A DNA stretch of 64,000 bases. Source: Mycolicibacterium boenickei. Lineage in GTDB: Bacteria > Actinomycetota > Actinomycetes > Mycobacteriales > Mycobacteriaceae. Shown here one piece after another: positions 46,250 to 54,895 of this stretch. The stretch spans positions 5,952,001-6,016,000 of the forward strand of contig NZ_AP022579.1 of assembly GCF_010731295.1 (NCBI RefSeq), in the 5' to 3' direction. The translations under genes and the position numbers were made by a program. Within the stretch, counting starts at the first letter, position 1. Every line of letters starts with the position of its first letter. The notes beneath the pieces are model-generated. The model was not told the DNA's origin. It searched no databases and worked only from the letters and a program-made list of their open reading frames with translations.

Positions 46250-46659
46250 TCCGTGGTAGCGGTCATCCTTAATAATTGCGGTGTGGACGTACGTACTGCC
46301 TTTTGCAGCTCGGCGAACAGCGATTGATCAAGGTCGGCCACTTTGAGGAGCAAGTCGGCGGCCAGCGCAAATTTCCGGAGCTCATCGTCGTCGAGGTAGG
46401 ACACCTCAACGAGGCTCGGACCCTCTCCTAACGGACACGGTGGCGCCATCGAGCCGTACGCAAATCCGCGACCTTGCACCGCATCAAAGACCTCTCTCGG
46501 CTGCCAGTTGGTCTCATCGACTGCGCGAACTGACGTCCGGATAAGTGAACAGGCAGAATTGCCTTTTGCGAAGTCCACCGGAGCGGGCGGGCGCACGAGA
46601 TCCCGTTGCCCTTCCGCCGCATCAACCCTCGCACCACTCACCGTCGAGGATCGGCTCAC
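46225..46659 (-). CDS. Hypothetical protein
   Basis: Frame of 144 residues from GTG 46659. Coding-like segments are NWQPREVFDAVQGRGFAYGS and VSYLDDDELRKFALAADLLL then KVADLDQSLFAELQKA, which would form helices. No family, signal or membrane segment recognised. It is followed by the overlapping small gene at 45908. Moderate doubt remains because the first 40 residues are of low quality. Confidence 0.4.
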   Translation of the reverse strand: MSRSSTVSGARVDAAEGQRDLVRPPAPVDFAKGNSACSLIRTSVRAVDETNWQPREVFDAVQGRGFAYGSMAPPCPLGEGPSLVEVSYLDDDELRKFALAADLLLKVADLDQSLFAELQKAVRTSTPQLLRMTATTEWMPSRGT

Positions 46660-46789
46660 ACCGCCAGTGTTCCCGCACAGTTCTGAGTCGCAGCGCTTTC
46701 GACCGGCTCTAAGGTGGGCGCATGCCCCTCCAGCTCCACCAAGTTGTCGACGGCATGCTGCTGACTATCAGCAGGCCGAACTCAGGTAA

Positions 46790-46810
46790 GCAGAACGCAG
46801 TGCGTTCTGC
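46790..46810. promoter_or_regulatory. Perfect palindrome upstream of 46855 gene
   Basis: GCAGAACGCA at 46790-46799 and TGCGTTCTGC at 46801-46810 flank a single G, a fully symmetric 21-base site. It lies 45 bases before the likely GTG start. It is a good operator candidate, yet no regulator gene is adjacent. Confidence 0.55.
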
Positions 46811-46854
46811 CTCGCCGATGAATGAGGCGTCAGTACGGCGCGAAGGTTGCCAAC

Positions 46855-47790
46855 GTGACGGCATTTGAAATCGCGACCGTAGTTGTCGGCGCGGTGGCCG
46901 CACTGGGCGTCGGCGCAATCGCAGCCGCGGTAATCACAGCTGTCGCCACTAATCGCCGCGAACGAGGCGCGTGGCTACGCGAGCTGCAGATCAATGCCAA
47001 CCGCGACTTCTACGCCGCCGCGCAGGATATCGTCACCTACGTCGTGACCGGAAGTGCAGACGAACCGCTCATCGACCCCAACGCGCCGCCGAGCGGCGCG
47101 CCCGATGCGATAGCGATACGCGCAACCAATCTGACTCAGAGACACCTCGAAATGATGCCGGTCAGTGAGCAGAGAACGGTCGACTTGGCGACAACTGTCG
47201 TACAAGCGCTGCCCTGTCTTGCCTACCAAGGGGTACCGCTTCCGGGGGCGGCCACGATCGCCGCGCTAAGCCAGCGGCGACTCGCCATAGGAGCAATGAC
47301 CCTGCTCATGGTGGACTTGACAGGCGTCATGCGCCAAGATGTCGGATTATCGGGCTGGCGCGAACGCCGCCAGTTCACCAAGCAGAAAAAGAGTTCCCAG
47401 CCCGTCTACGCGGCCATGATTTTGAGTATCGTTGATCGACCTCATCCGCCTGAGGACCTAGGGAAACTGCTGTGGGAGTGGCAGGTTCAGGACTTGTCTG
47501 CCAGCACTGTGCCCGACACCATCGCAGGCTACTACGTCGAGGCGAAGCGCATTCCGTTGAAGCATCCCAAAGGATTTGAACCGCAAGCCTGCGCCCAAAA
47601 GCCACGAGACGGTAGTTGGCGGTTCGCCATTGTGCGAGGGCTGCCGACCGCAGTCGAGTCTGAAATCATCAAGGACATGGTCAGGTTGGTGACCGGGCAC
47701 CACAACGCATTCAGACCCAAACACACCGGTCAGTGGCTTTCGCTGCCTGACGGTGGCCGCGGATATGTGTGGCCGAGCGTAGGCGGATAG
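46855..47790 (+). CDS. Membrane-anchored protein, unknown
   Basis: Protein of 311 residues from GTG 46855, which has GAAGG upstream; ATG 46822 in frame is possible. A single N-terminal helix (about 5-31, VVVGAVAALGVGAIAAAVIT) is followed by RRERGAWLRELQINANRDFYA and a helical cytoplasmic domain. The middle part reads LPCLAYQGVPLPGAATIAAL, and the C-terminal third is rich in Trp and Lys. The anchored-helix plus helical-bundle plan is common in island genes of unknown role. No motif recognised. Confidence 0.7.
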   Translation: MTAFEIATVVVGAVAALGVGAIAAAVITAVATNRRERGAWLRELQINANRDFYAAAQDIVTYVVTGSADEPLIDPNAPPSGAPDAIAIRATNLTQRHLEMMPVSEQRTVDLATTVVQALPCLAYQGVPLPGAATIAALSQRRLAIGAMTLLMVDLTGVMRQDVGLSGWRERRQFTKQKKSSQPVYAAMILSIVDRPHPPEDLGKLLWEWQVQDLSASTVPDTIAGYYVEAKRIPLKHPKGFEPQACAQKPRDGSWRFAIVRGLPTAVESEIIKDMVRLVTGHHNAFRPKHTGQWLSLPDGGRGYVWPSVGG

Positions 47791-48731
47791 CCCAAATGTG
47801 CGAATCCCGCCGGCGACGCGTGCCCAGAGGCCACAAGTGGTCCACGTTCGGTCACCGCAATGGGCAGGATCCAATGGTGCCCAGATCTGGACGCACCAGC
47901 ACAAGCTGGTCAGATGGAACAGCACAGCCCGGATGCCGCCGCCACCGCTGAACTGGGCTGTGTGGGTCCCCAATCGCATTCGCATGCCACGCGGCTTTCG
48001 TTCCCTGTTCAACAACTGACGCGCCCTGTGGCGGCAGTTCGCATAGAAACAGGTCTGGGGCGACTACCTGTCACGCACCACAACCCGGCGGACACAGACC
48101 GGACAGAATCTGTGGCGTGAGCTGCTCACGCGGATTCGTGCCGATCACGCCAGCCGACCTCTGCGAGCCATCAGAGCACCGTTTGCCGCGTTCCTGCTGC
48201 GCACCATCTACTCCGAAGACAACGAAGGGGACCCCAGCGAACTCACCAATCTCACGCCGCCAACGCAATGTCTATGAGGCCAGCCTCCCAGGCGGCACGC
48301 CCGGCGGGCAACCGGGAGTGCAGCACCGTCGACATGTTTCATTGCCACCACGAGTTGTTTGTTGCTTGCGAACTGGGACTTGCCTGAAAGAGCTTCATAA
48401 TTCACGCTCCGCAGACATGCTGGCCGCGGTGTCTATCATTAGGCGAGCCGGGTCTCTACAACTTCGGATACTGTTGGGGCGCTGGCTAAGTCTGCGAGTT
48501 TGGCTCGACCGGTCCGTGCGATCAGGGACTCACTCTGTCAGCTCACAACTTCAGGCGGCTGTGTTGTGTACGGACGACGGCACGAACCGCCACAACGATC
48601 GGGATGGCTAGCTGAGAATTCACCTCGACTTCACCGACGAAACCCCAAGAATATTGACTTGACCGCTCATGGGCAAAATCTGATGGAATCACCTTTGCCC
48701 GAAGATAACTCAGACCGAAGTCAGGAGCGCA
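47791..48731. other. Gene-poor stretch with decayed coding traces
   Basis: About 940 bases without an intact gene. Coding-like traces: a frame ending at 48019 (VRWNSTARMPPPPLNWAVWV) and, in the same frame after stops at 48017 and 48044, the fragment 48047-48277 listed separately. From 48278 to about 48640 nothing was seen. The last part carries AGGAG before the next start and a TTGACT at 48654-48659 that could be a -35. Confidence 0.45.
48047..48277 (+). pseudogene. Gene fragment, family unknown
   Basis: Open stretch bounded by stops at 48044 and 48275 with no start codon near its beginning. It has strongly coding-like text: QVWGDYLSRTTTRRTQTGQN, LWRELLTRIRADHA, TIYSEDNEGDPSELTNLTPP. It looks like the end of a larger protein interrupted by stop codons. 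The parent family is not recognised. Confidence 0.35.
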
Positions 48732-49718
48732 ATGAGCGCACCCAGCGACCTTGAAGCTGAAAGTCCAGCAGCGCTAACGACGATCAGCGACGCCTACATT
48801 CGCGAATCCTGTCTGGGTGTCGCGGGCTTGATCAACGATCTTGTCCAATGGGGTGCATATGAACCTCACGGCGATCCCGCTGCTATCGATTCAACCTACG
48901 CATCGTTGATTTTCCCGGCGCCGCTGTCATATTCGCACCAACTAATCAGGTATTACCTTGAAGGGGTGCGCGACGGGCTCATCGCGTTGTCGCGAGTGTT
49001 CACGCAGGACATCACCGTCCATGTTCCAACAGCTGTTCTTAGTCGTCAGGTAATTGAATACAGCGCGAGCGCTCACTATCTTTCCGATCCGGACGACACT
49101 CCTGAGATGCGGCTCGCCAAGATGCTGAGCATCTATAAGCCGTCGTTGGTCAAGCGCACGCTCAAGGCACCACAGGTGCACGGCCTCTACAGCGCGGCGA
49201 ACAGATTGTTGAACGACTGGCAAAGCACTACGTCGCTGCCTTCGGCGACTCCCCCGTTCGGCAGTATCACCGACGCTGTTGCGGTGTTGCTCAGCAGTTT
49301 CGCCGAAAGGAAAGTGTCGGAAGGGTCGTATCGGCGGTTATGCGGGTTCGCCCACGCGTCGCCGCGAGACATCACCGAACTGTATGAACTCACTTGGCGG
49401 GAATCGGCACAGATGAACGCTGTGCGCTACGCCGAAGCTGTCGGCGACATCGCTGTGGGCTTACGCAGCGTATGCGCCGCCACACTCAGGGTGTATCGCC
49501 TGCGTGTGCCACCGTCAGAGTTGGACCACAAACTCCTCGGCATCAGAATCCAACACTTTGGCCTCGTCATCGACGAGATCACCGCACGACTCGGCGCATT
49601 CTGGAAAACCGTGCCACAACTGATGGAACAGGCATACGCGTCACGGGGAATGGAGTCGCCGCGACTGGAGGACCTGTTCGATGATATGTCCGACGATGGC
49701 GAGGACGAGACCGATTGA
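48732..49718 (+). CDS. Unknown protein, possible HEPN-like helical fold
   Basis: All-helical soluble protein of 328 residues. Residues 105-117 (RQVIEYSASAHYL) and 202-208 (RLCGFAH, an Arg-x5-His) resemble helical proteins of the DUF5677/HEPN-like kind, in which such a motif may mark an RNase site. That reading rests on short motifs. The C-terminus is very acidic (DDMSDDGEDETD). AGGAG is well placed before ATG 48732. First gene of a plus-strand run that includes a nuclease-like protein. Confidence 0.7.
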   Translation: MSAPSDLEAESPAALTTISDAYIRESCLGVAGLINDLVQWGAYEPHGDPAAIDSTYASLIFPAPLSYSHQLIRYYLEGVRDGLIALSRVFTQDITVHVPTAVLSRQVIEYSASAHYLSDPDDTPEMRLAKMLSIYKPSLVKRTLKAPQVHGLYSAANRLLNDWQSTTSLPSATPPFGSITDAVAVLLSSFAERKVSEGSYRRLCGFAHASPRDITELYELTWRESAQMNAVRYAEAVGDIAVGLRSVCAATLRVYRLRVPPSELDHKLLGIRIQHFGLVIDEITARLGAFWKTVPQLMEQAYASRGMESPRLEDLFDDMSDDGEDETD

Positions 49719-49959
49719 GGACCGCTCCGGAGCAAGTTGGCAGCGGCGCCATGTGGAACCAAGGAAGACGAAACCTATGAATTTGGACCGACTCTCACAT
49801 GAGGCTTTTCCGACCCAGATGGCCTGTGACAGGGCAATGTCAGTGAAGGAAGGGATGGTGTTGGCGACAAGAAGCCGCCGCATCTCGTCACCCGGAGCGA
49901 AAAGCCCTGTCTAGGAAAATATTTGATGAGAGCTGCATCGACCGTATCGGGGGCGAGAA
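49719..49959. other. Gap between 48732 and 49960 genes
   Basis: About 240 bases. Short frames exist but none with a good start and coding-like text. It may contain a promoter for the following two genes (GAAAATATTTGATGAG near 49915 is locally AT-rich). Confidence 0.35.
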
Positions 49960-50520
49960 ATGACCTACAGTGAGCTGGCGAAGAGGTTGCAGGCACTACT
50001 TGCAGGGGATCCGGCCGCATTGCGGCACGTCGAGGCCATGACTGATGTCGTGGACTTTCCGACGACACCGCTGCTGCAAACACATCTGCTACCACCCGAA
50101 TTGGACTCGTTGGCGGTGCTAGTCGTCGACCTCAACGACCCCGACCAGCACCGCGCACTGGCGACCCTCGGCGCGTTCGAGAACTTGGGTATCCCGCGAC
50201 GCCGGGACCTCATCGATGGAACGGCCCTCGCCCTCGCCCCGCCAGGCTGGAGCTATTTCCTGTGGCCGTGGCAGGTCGCTATTCTCGCTGGCAAGCATCC
50301 GCGAACACACGCCGCACGCAAACTGTTGTTCACCGAGCTCTTATGCCCCCGCCCCTGGTATGACCAACTCGCCCACGGCCAGACCGGGGCAATGGGCCTG
50401 TTCATCGGCAACTTCTTCAACCAAGACGTGTCCGCACAAGCGATTGTCGACCACATGAGGGCAGGTGAACTGCTCGCCTGTGTCGTCCCAGGGCTCACCT
50501 CGGAAGGCAAACTCCGCTGA
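49960..50520 (+). CDS. Unknown protein upstream of nuclease-like gene
   Basis: Protein of 186 residues, soluble. Seen: N-terminal helices ELAKRLQALLAGDPAALRHVE, a strand-like DSLAVLVVDLND, then LGIPRRRDLIDGTALAL, an aromatic patch WSYFLWPWQVAI and the C-terminal GNFFNQDVSAQAIVDHM. No known domain. It is separated from the 50558 gene by 37 bases on the same strand and so probably shares its transcript and process. Confidence 0.65.
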   Translation: MTYSELAKRLQALLAGDPAALRHVEAMTDVVDFPTTPLLQTHLLPPELDSLAVLVVDLNDPDQHRALATLGAFENLGIPRRRDLIDGTALALAPPGWSYFLWPWQVAILAGKHPRTHAARKLLFTELLCPRPWYDQLAHGQTGAMGLFIGNFFNQDVSAQAIVDHMRAGELLACVVPGLTSEGKLR

Positions 50521-50557
50521 ACCACGCCGCTAGTCAGCACCGGAATAGGGACACGCA

Positions 50558-52198
50558 ATGATGGACTATGACCGGGCGTTCTTCGCCCGGAATCTACGAC
50601 CGGAATTCCTCGCCACCGCGGCGGGACAACAGACCCTCGAATGGGTCGATTACCGCGACCACATCTGGGCCGCTGCGCTCACGGGCGAGCGCATTGAGCG
50701 CCGAAACTTTGATCCCTCACTGCTGATCGCCCTCGACACCGAGCTCAACTACACCAGCAAGCAAGCCGGCGACGCGCTTGGCAAGGTCAACCCTCGCACC
50801 GTGGGAGCATTTGGCATCTTCGACGACCTCGTGAGCGCCGCTAGCTGGGGCGAGGATTTGCGGGCGGGCGGACTGGGCCAGCCGATTTGGGCGGCAGGCG
50901 CAGCCGGGGCTGGGACCGCAGCACCCGGCGGGTACTTGGCGCGATACTTGCGTTGCTACGCCCAATGGCGGGCAACATCATTGCTGTCCGACCTGATGGA
51001 AGTGCCCGACGAATCCGGCTCCCTTACCGTCATGATTGAGGCGCTCTCCGCTCGCCTCCTCCCATCGCGCGCCAGTTTCTGGTGGGCATCGCGCGAACTG
51101 GCACAACTGATCGCCCGACACACACCCAATGGCGTTCTGCCACAACAAGCGGTCAACGAGTTGGCCGACTACGTCGACACCACCGCCCAACAAGCCCACT
51201 GGTGGGACGGCAATTGCGGCGCCGTGCCCCTCTCACCGGCCGCGCGTGCCGTTGCCCAACTGTGCTCGTATCCGTGTGGATCGCAAGCCGAAAAGCCGTT
51301 CGACGACATCATGGTCAAACGCGATATCGAGGTGCACCCGTTCATCGACGTCGACGGGGTGATCATCCCGGCCGCGCTACAGCACATCTTCGAGTCCTAC
51401 CACGTGGCGATCTTTGATGCCCTGCGCCGAACACACGGGAACAATGTCGACACCTCCGAGCTGTTCGAGCTCGTCTGCCGAGACACGCTAGCCCGGCTTT
51501 TCACGACATCGACCAGGCTCTTTCCCGACCGGATGCACGTCTACAACCGCGCCGGAAAACAAGTTGGGGAAACCGATTTCGCGATCGCCCATGGCCCGGT
51601 CCTGCTGCTCGGGGAAGTGAAGTCGAAAGCGGCACCCGGGCAGGTCCTCATGAATGGCAAGCGGTTCAACGACCAAATCACCGAGACGATCGAACAACTC
51701 GATACAGTCATCGACAACCTCGCCAACCACGAGGGGACCCTGGTGTCCAACGGCCACACCGTCGACACCACCGGAATCAGCACATACCTCGGGTTCGCTG
51801 TCGTGCTCCACGACTACGGCGGCGGCATATGGAACTCAGCCGTGCTGCACCAGGCACGCAAGGGCCGGCCCGGATTCGCGATCCTGCGCGCAACCGACCT
51901 GATGTTGCTGGCTCACACGCTGCGCGACATGAGCGAGTTCATCGAATACCTGAAATTCCGGCAAGAATTCATCGACCACACCGGGATGTCGACCGACGAA
52001 ATCGACATCCTCGCAACTTTTCTGGAGGACTCCCGCCGGTTTCGGCACCGACTCAGCAACACCGCCGACATCACTGGCCTGACAACCCTGCTACGGCCGC
52101 GGGATGTGGACAAGACACTGCTGAACTCCCCCACGCCACCAGCAAGTTCGGGGCAGTGGCGGGCAACGGTAGCCAACCTCCCCAAAGTGGGCGGTTGA
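50558..52198 (+). CDS. PD-(D/E)XK nuclease-like protein, unknown
   Basis: Protein of 546 residues. The first 290 residues are mostly helical and unrecognised. Near residues 300-360 it shows the restriction-endonuclease-fold order: helix with Glu301/Glu304 (ELFELVCRDTLARLF), strand ending in Asp340 (GETDFAIA), then Glu353-Val-Lys355 (LLLGEVKSK). Asp-x12-Glu-x-Lys is the PD-(D/E)XK active-site spacing, so a metal-dependent nuclease is likely. The remainder has helices such as FIEYLKFRQEFIDHTG. It ends 91 bases from the convergent gene at 52290. Defence role is inference. Confidence 0.65.
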   Translation: MMDYDRAFFARNLRPEFLATAAGQQTLEWVDYRDHIWAAALTGERIERRNFDPSLLIALDTELNYTSKQAGDALGKVNPRTVGAFGIFDDLVSAASWGEDLRAGGLGQPIWAAGAAGAGTAAPGGYLARYLRCYAQWRATSLLSDLMEVPDESGSLTVMIEALSARLLPSRASFWWASRELAQLIARHTPNGVLPQQAVNELADYVDTTAQQAHWWDGNCGAVPLSPAARAVAQLCSYPCGSQAEKPFDDIMVKRDIEVHPFIDVDGVIIPAALQHIFESYHVAIFDALRRTHGNNVDTSELFELVCRDTLARLFTTSTRLFPDRMHVYNRAGKQVGETDFAIAHGPVLLLGEVKSKAAPGQVLMNGKRFNDQITETIEQLDTVIDNLANHEGTLVSNGHTVDTTGISTYLGFAVVLHDYGGGIWNSAVLHQARKGRPGFAILRATDLMLLAHTLRDMSEFIEYLKFRQEFIDHTGMSTDEIDILATFLEDSRRFRHRLSNTADITGLTTLLRPRDVDKTLLNSPTPPASSGQWRATVANLPKVGG

Positions 52199-52289
52199 CT
52201 TCTCCAAAGGCGCTTCGGTCACTCGTCGACGATCCCGTCACTATCGCCGAGCGACCATGCTCGCCGGGAAACATTTCAGGTTCGTTGCC

Positions 52290-53618
52290 TTAGCCCGCAG
52301 CGCCCTCGCCTGTGGATTCGTCTGAAGGCTGCATCGCCGAATGTCGATCGGCCAACTGACCCAGCCCGGCATGAAAGGGTAAGTCCACAAGGCGTTCAAG
52401 CGGTAGCGCGACTTGCTCACCTCCAACCTGACGTAGGCAGCGCAGGCTTACCAGCAGTAGGCCTCGGTGTTCGGCGGTGAACAGATGCGCGAACGCTGGC
52501 GCCTTCCATGCCGATCCGCCCAGGATTGCTTCAAAACAGGCCAATTCGGCGGTCTGGAGAAGTTCACGGGCCACCACTGGGTTCGCGCGAAGGCGGGCCA
52601 CGAAATCCATGTAATCATCGATGTACGGTGGCGGCTGGGCTATCGCGTCGCGTAGAGACGGGACATCGATGCGTATCGCGTCAGCACCAGCAGCCGTGTA
52701 GGCGCGGTGTGTTTTTTCTTGATAGTAACGGACAAGCGAGTCAGCCCGCTCCAGCAGTGGCAACAGGAAAACGTCGTTTTCATCACCGGTCGTCAGCGCC
52801 CGTATTCGACGCGCCCGCAATTCGGTTTGCCCAAGCGAATCGATTTGGCCGGCATCTCTGGTAGCTGCCAGGATCAGCGCGAGCAGCGCGTGACCGGCCA
52901 GCACCTGAGAAGCGGGTTCGGGTAGAACGCCTTGCAGTTCGGATGCCCGTCCGAGTTGTGCCACTGCTGACAGCAATGCCGGAGCGTCGGACAGGACTCC
53001 ATGGCCCCGCAAGAATCGCGTTAAATCCAGTGGGACGTCCGGAAGTCCTTTGAGCTGAACATCTGTGCGCGTCTCAGCGATAGTGCAGTGCTCTCCGTCG
53101 ACGTGAGCGAAGCGCTCGGGTATCCACGCGTGGCCTTGTTCACGGTGGGTCAGCGCTTCTACGTCGATCGCAGTGATTCCCAATTGACGCGCGAGGTTTC
53201 GGCCGCGAACGCTTATTGTTTGGCGCATGATCGCGACGCGATCGAGACGCAGGAGTTGCCGAAATCCCGCGAGCCAGACCAACGTATAGGGCTCGCCTTT
53301 TTGGCCCGCGCCTCCTTTCGACTCATAACTTGATGTCTCGACACGCAGCCTATTGTCGACATCGATCGACAGGACATCGATATCGGTGAGCACACTGCGC
53401 GCAGAGTCGTCAGTGTCGGCGGGCAACGGAACACGCAGTCGCACGAACGCGCCCTCAGCGAACTCCAATCGAGCTATCCGTCGTTCGAGGTCCCCGCCGG
53501 CGGTGTCGCTCGGCCGGGTGCCCGGTGGCGTCTTCTCCGAGCGCCGGTATGTCCTGCTGGTCGTGCCCTGTCGACGCCCTGAGCGATGGGGTTGGCCGGT
53601 TTCGTCCGACGATGTCAC
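52290..53618 (-). CDS. Nuclease-like protein of an accessory pair
   Basis: Protein of 442 residues. Residues 1-45 are disordered and basic. Residues 75-102 read TDIDVLSIDVDNRLRVETSS then YESKGGAGQKGE. Asp81 followed after 17 residues by Glu99-Ser-Lys101 fits a PD-(D/E)XK core, and the following VWLAGFRQLLRLDRVAIMRQ and RGRNLARQLGITAIDVEAL fit the closing helix and strand. The C-terminal 200 residues are helical. The start overlaps the upstream gene stop by four bases, so both are made together. Motif-based assignment; cleavage not shown. Confidence 0.6.
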   Translation of the reverse strand: MTSSDETGQPHRSGRRQGTTSRTYRRSEKTPPGTRPSDTAGGDLERRIARLEFAEGAFVRLRVPLPADTDDSARSVLTDIDVLSIDVDNRLRVETSSYESKGGAGQKGEPYTLVWLAGFRQLLRLDRVAIMRQTISVRGRNLARQLGITAIDVEALTHREQGHAWIPERFAHVDGEHCTIAETRTDVQLKGLPDVPLDLTRFLRGHGVLSDAPALLSAVAQLGRASELQGVLPEPASQVLAGHALLALILAATRDAGQIDSLGQTELRARRIRALTTGDENDVFLLPLLERADSLVRYYQEKTHRAYTAAGADAIRIDVPSLRDAIAQPPPYIDDYMDFVARLRANPVVARELLQTAELACFEAILGGSAWKAPAFAHLFTAEHRGLLLVSLRCLRQVGGEQVALPLERLVDLPFHAGLGQLADRHSAMQPSDESTGEGAAG

Positions 53619-54895
53619 TTTTGGCTCCTCAGTGTCCGCGCCACAGGTACTTCCCGGAGTGCCGAAAGCAGCCGTTGTTGTTCGACCTCGTCGACGTCAG
53701 TCGTCAGTCCCAGACGCGCGCGTTCACGTTCAACATGCACGTACGAGCGCTGAGCCCGAAGGGCTGCGGCATCATGGCCGCCACTTGTGGCCGCGTCACG
53801 GATGCTGAGCATCGATAGTGCCGACTCAGCGACGTCGGAACGCAAAAGCTCCAATCGATATCGCTGTGCGCTCGAACCCTGGATAACCTTGACGATGCCA
53901 GCCTTTTCCAGCATGGGATAGTCGGTGCCGATCGAGGTGACGTCGCCTGCTACACCGTTCTCGATCAGGCGTCGCAAGAACAGGGCCGGGTTCTGCAACC
54001 GGTACTCCGCGAAAGTCGCTGCATAGATCATCGAACCGACTAGTTGCCTGACTTGCCCGGACGCGTCGCCGGCAGTTCCACCGAACGGGTCGCGTCCCAG
54101 ATGGGGAGTAAAGAGGAATCCCTGTTCGATGCCCTCTGATGTCTGAATGAAGGACCGCTGGACCAACCCCTGTGCGATCGCGAAATTGATCCACTTTGGC
54201 TCGGTGGATGTCACATGCGCCTCGGGCAAACCTGGGTTCTCCGCAAGCTCTTCGAGTAACCCCCGCAGTTCGACGGTCGAACGAGCATCCGCGGCGGCCA
54301 ATGCGGCCTGCGCGATCTGGTCACCCTGGGCCCAGACATTTGGGTTATAGACAACGTCTCGCCCGTCCTCAGTGCGGACGCGGCGCACCAGCCCCACCGC
54401 GATCAGGGTGCGAACCGCATCCTCAGCGGTTTCGTCGCTGGCACCTGGGGCGGTTTTTGCTGCAGCCAGTGCATCTTCGATGACGAGCGGTTGCAGAGTG
54501 GTCGCGCGCAGCAAGGACAAGGCCGCGTAGTCATGCGGCTGTGCATCACAAGCGGTCAACACGTTGTCTGACTCGGCGATCAAAATGCCCGGGGCCGGCA
54601 TTGTCTCAGTCACCACGAGCGGGCGCCCTTGGGCGTCGCGATCGACGATCAGCCAGCCGAGCTGCTCCATTGTCGCCACGACGCTTGTCAGGTCTCGCTG
54701 CCCCAGACCGATGTCACGGCCCATCGCCCTCACCCGACCGGGCGTGTTTGTGGTGCTGCCCTGAAGCCTGAACGCGAGATCGTATATCCAACCGGCGAAC
54801 TCGATGGTGTCTAGGTCTGCGCGTTCAGAGGTCTTGGCGTAGGCCGAAAGGTGCCTTGACAGACCCAATACCAGTTCTGCGTCTGACAGAATCAT
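53615..54895 (-). CDS. Winged-helix-like partner of the accessory pair
   Basis: Protein of 426 residues from ATG 54895 (an upstream in-frame start at 54922 is less likely). Several segments have the helix-helix-wing look of winged HTH units: RAMGRDIGLGQRDLTSVVAT then MEQLGWLIVDRDAQGR near 60-100, AVRTLIAVGLVRRVRTEDGR near 170, and IGTDYPMLEKAGIVKVIQG near 350. It may be a DNA-binding or assembly subunit for the overlapping nuclease-like protein. No sequence homologue is recognised. Confidence 0.6.
   Translation of the reverse strand: MILSDAELVLGLSRHLSAYAKTSERADLDTIEFAGWIYDLAFRLQGSTTNTPGRVRAMGRDIGLGQRDLTSVVATMEQLGWLIVDRDAQGRPLVVTETMPAPGILIAESDNVLTACDAQPHDYAALSLLRATTLQPLVIEDALAAAKTAPGASDETAEDAVRTLIAVGLVRRVRTEDGRDVVYNPNVWAQGDQIAQAALAAADARSTVELRGLLEELAENPGLPEAHVTSTEPKWINFAIAQGLVQRSFIQTSEGIEQGFLFTPHLGRDPFGGTAGDASGQVRQLVGSMIYAATFAEYRLQNPALFLRRLIENGVAGDVTSIGTDYPMLEKAGIVKVIQGSSAQRYRLELLRSDVAESALSMLSIRDAATSGGHDAAALRAQRSYVHVERERARLGLTTDVDEVEQQRLLSALREVPVARTLRSQK

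Noticed and set aside
48117..48611. 164-codon plus-strand frame
   Set aside because: Cys/Ser/Arg-rich random-looking text; a different frame in the same place has more coding-like sequence.
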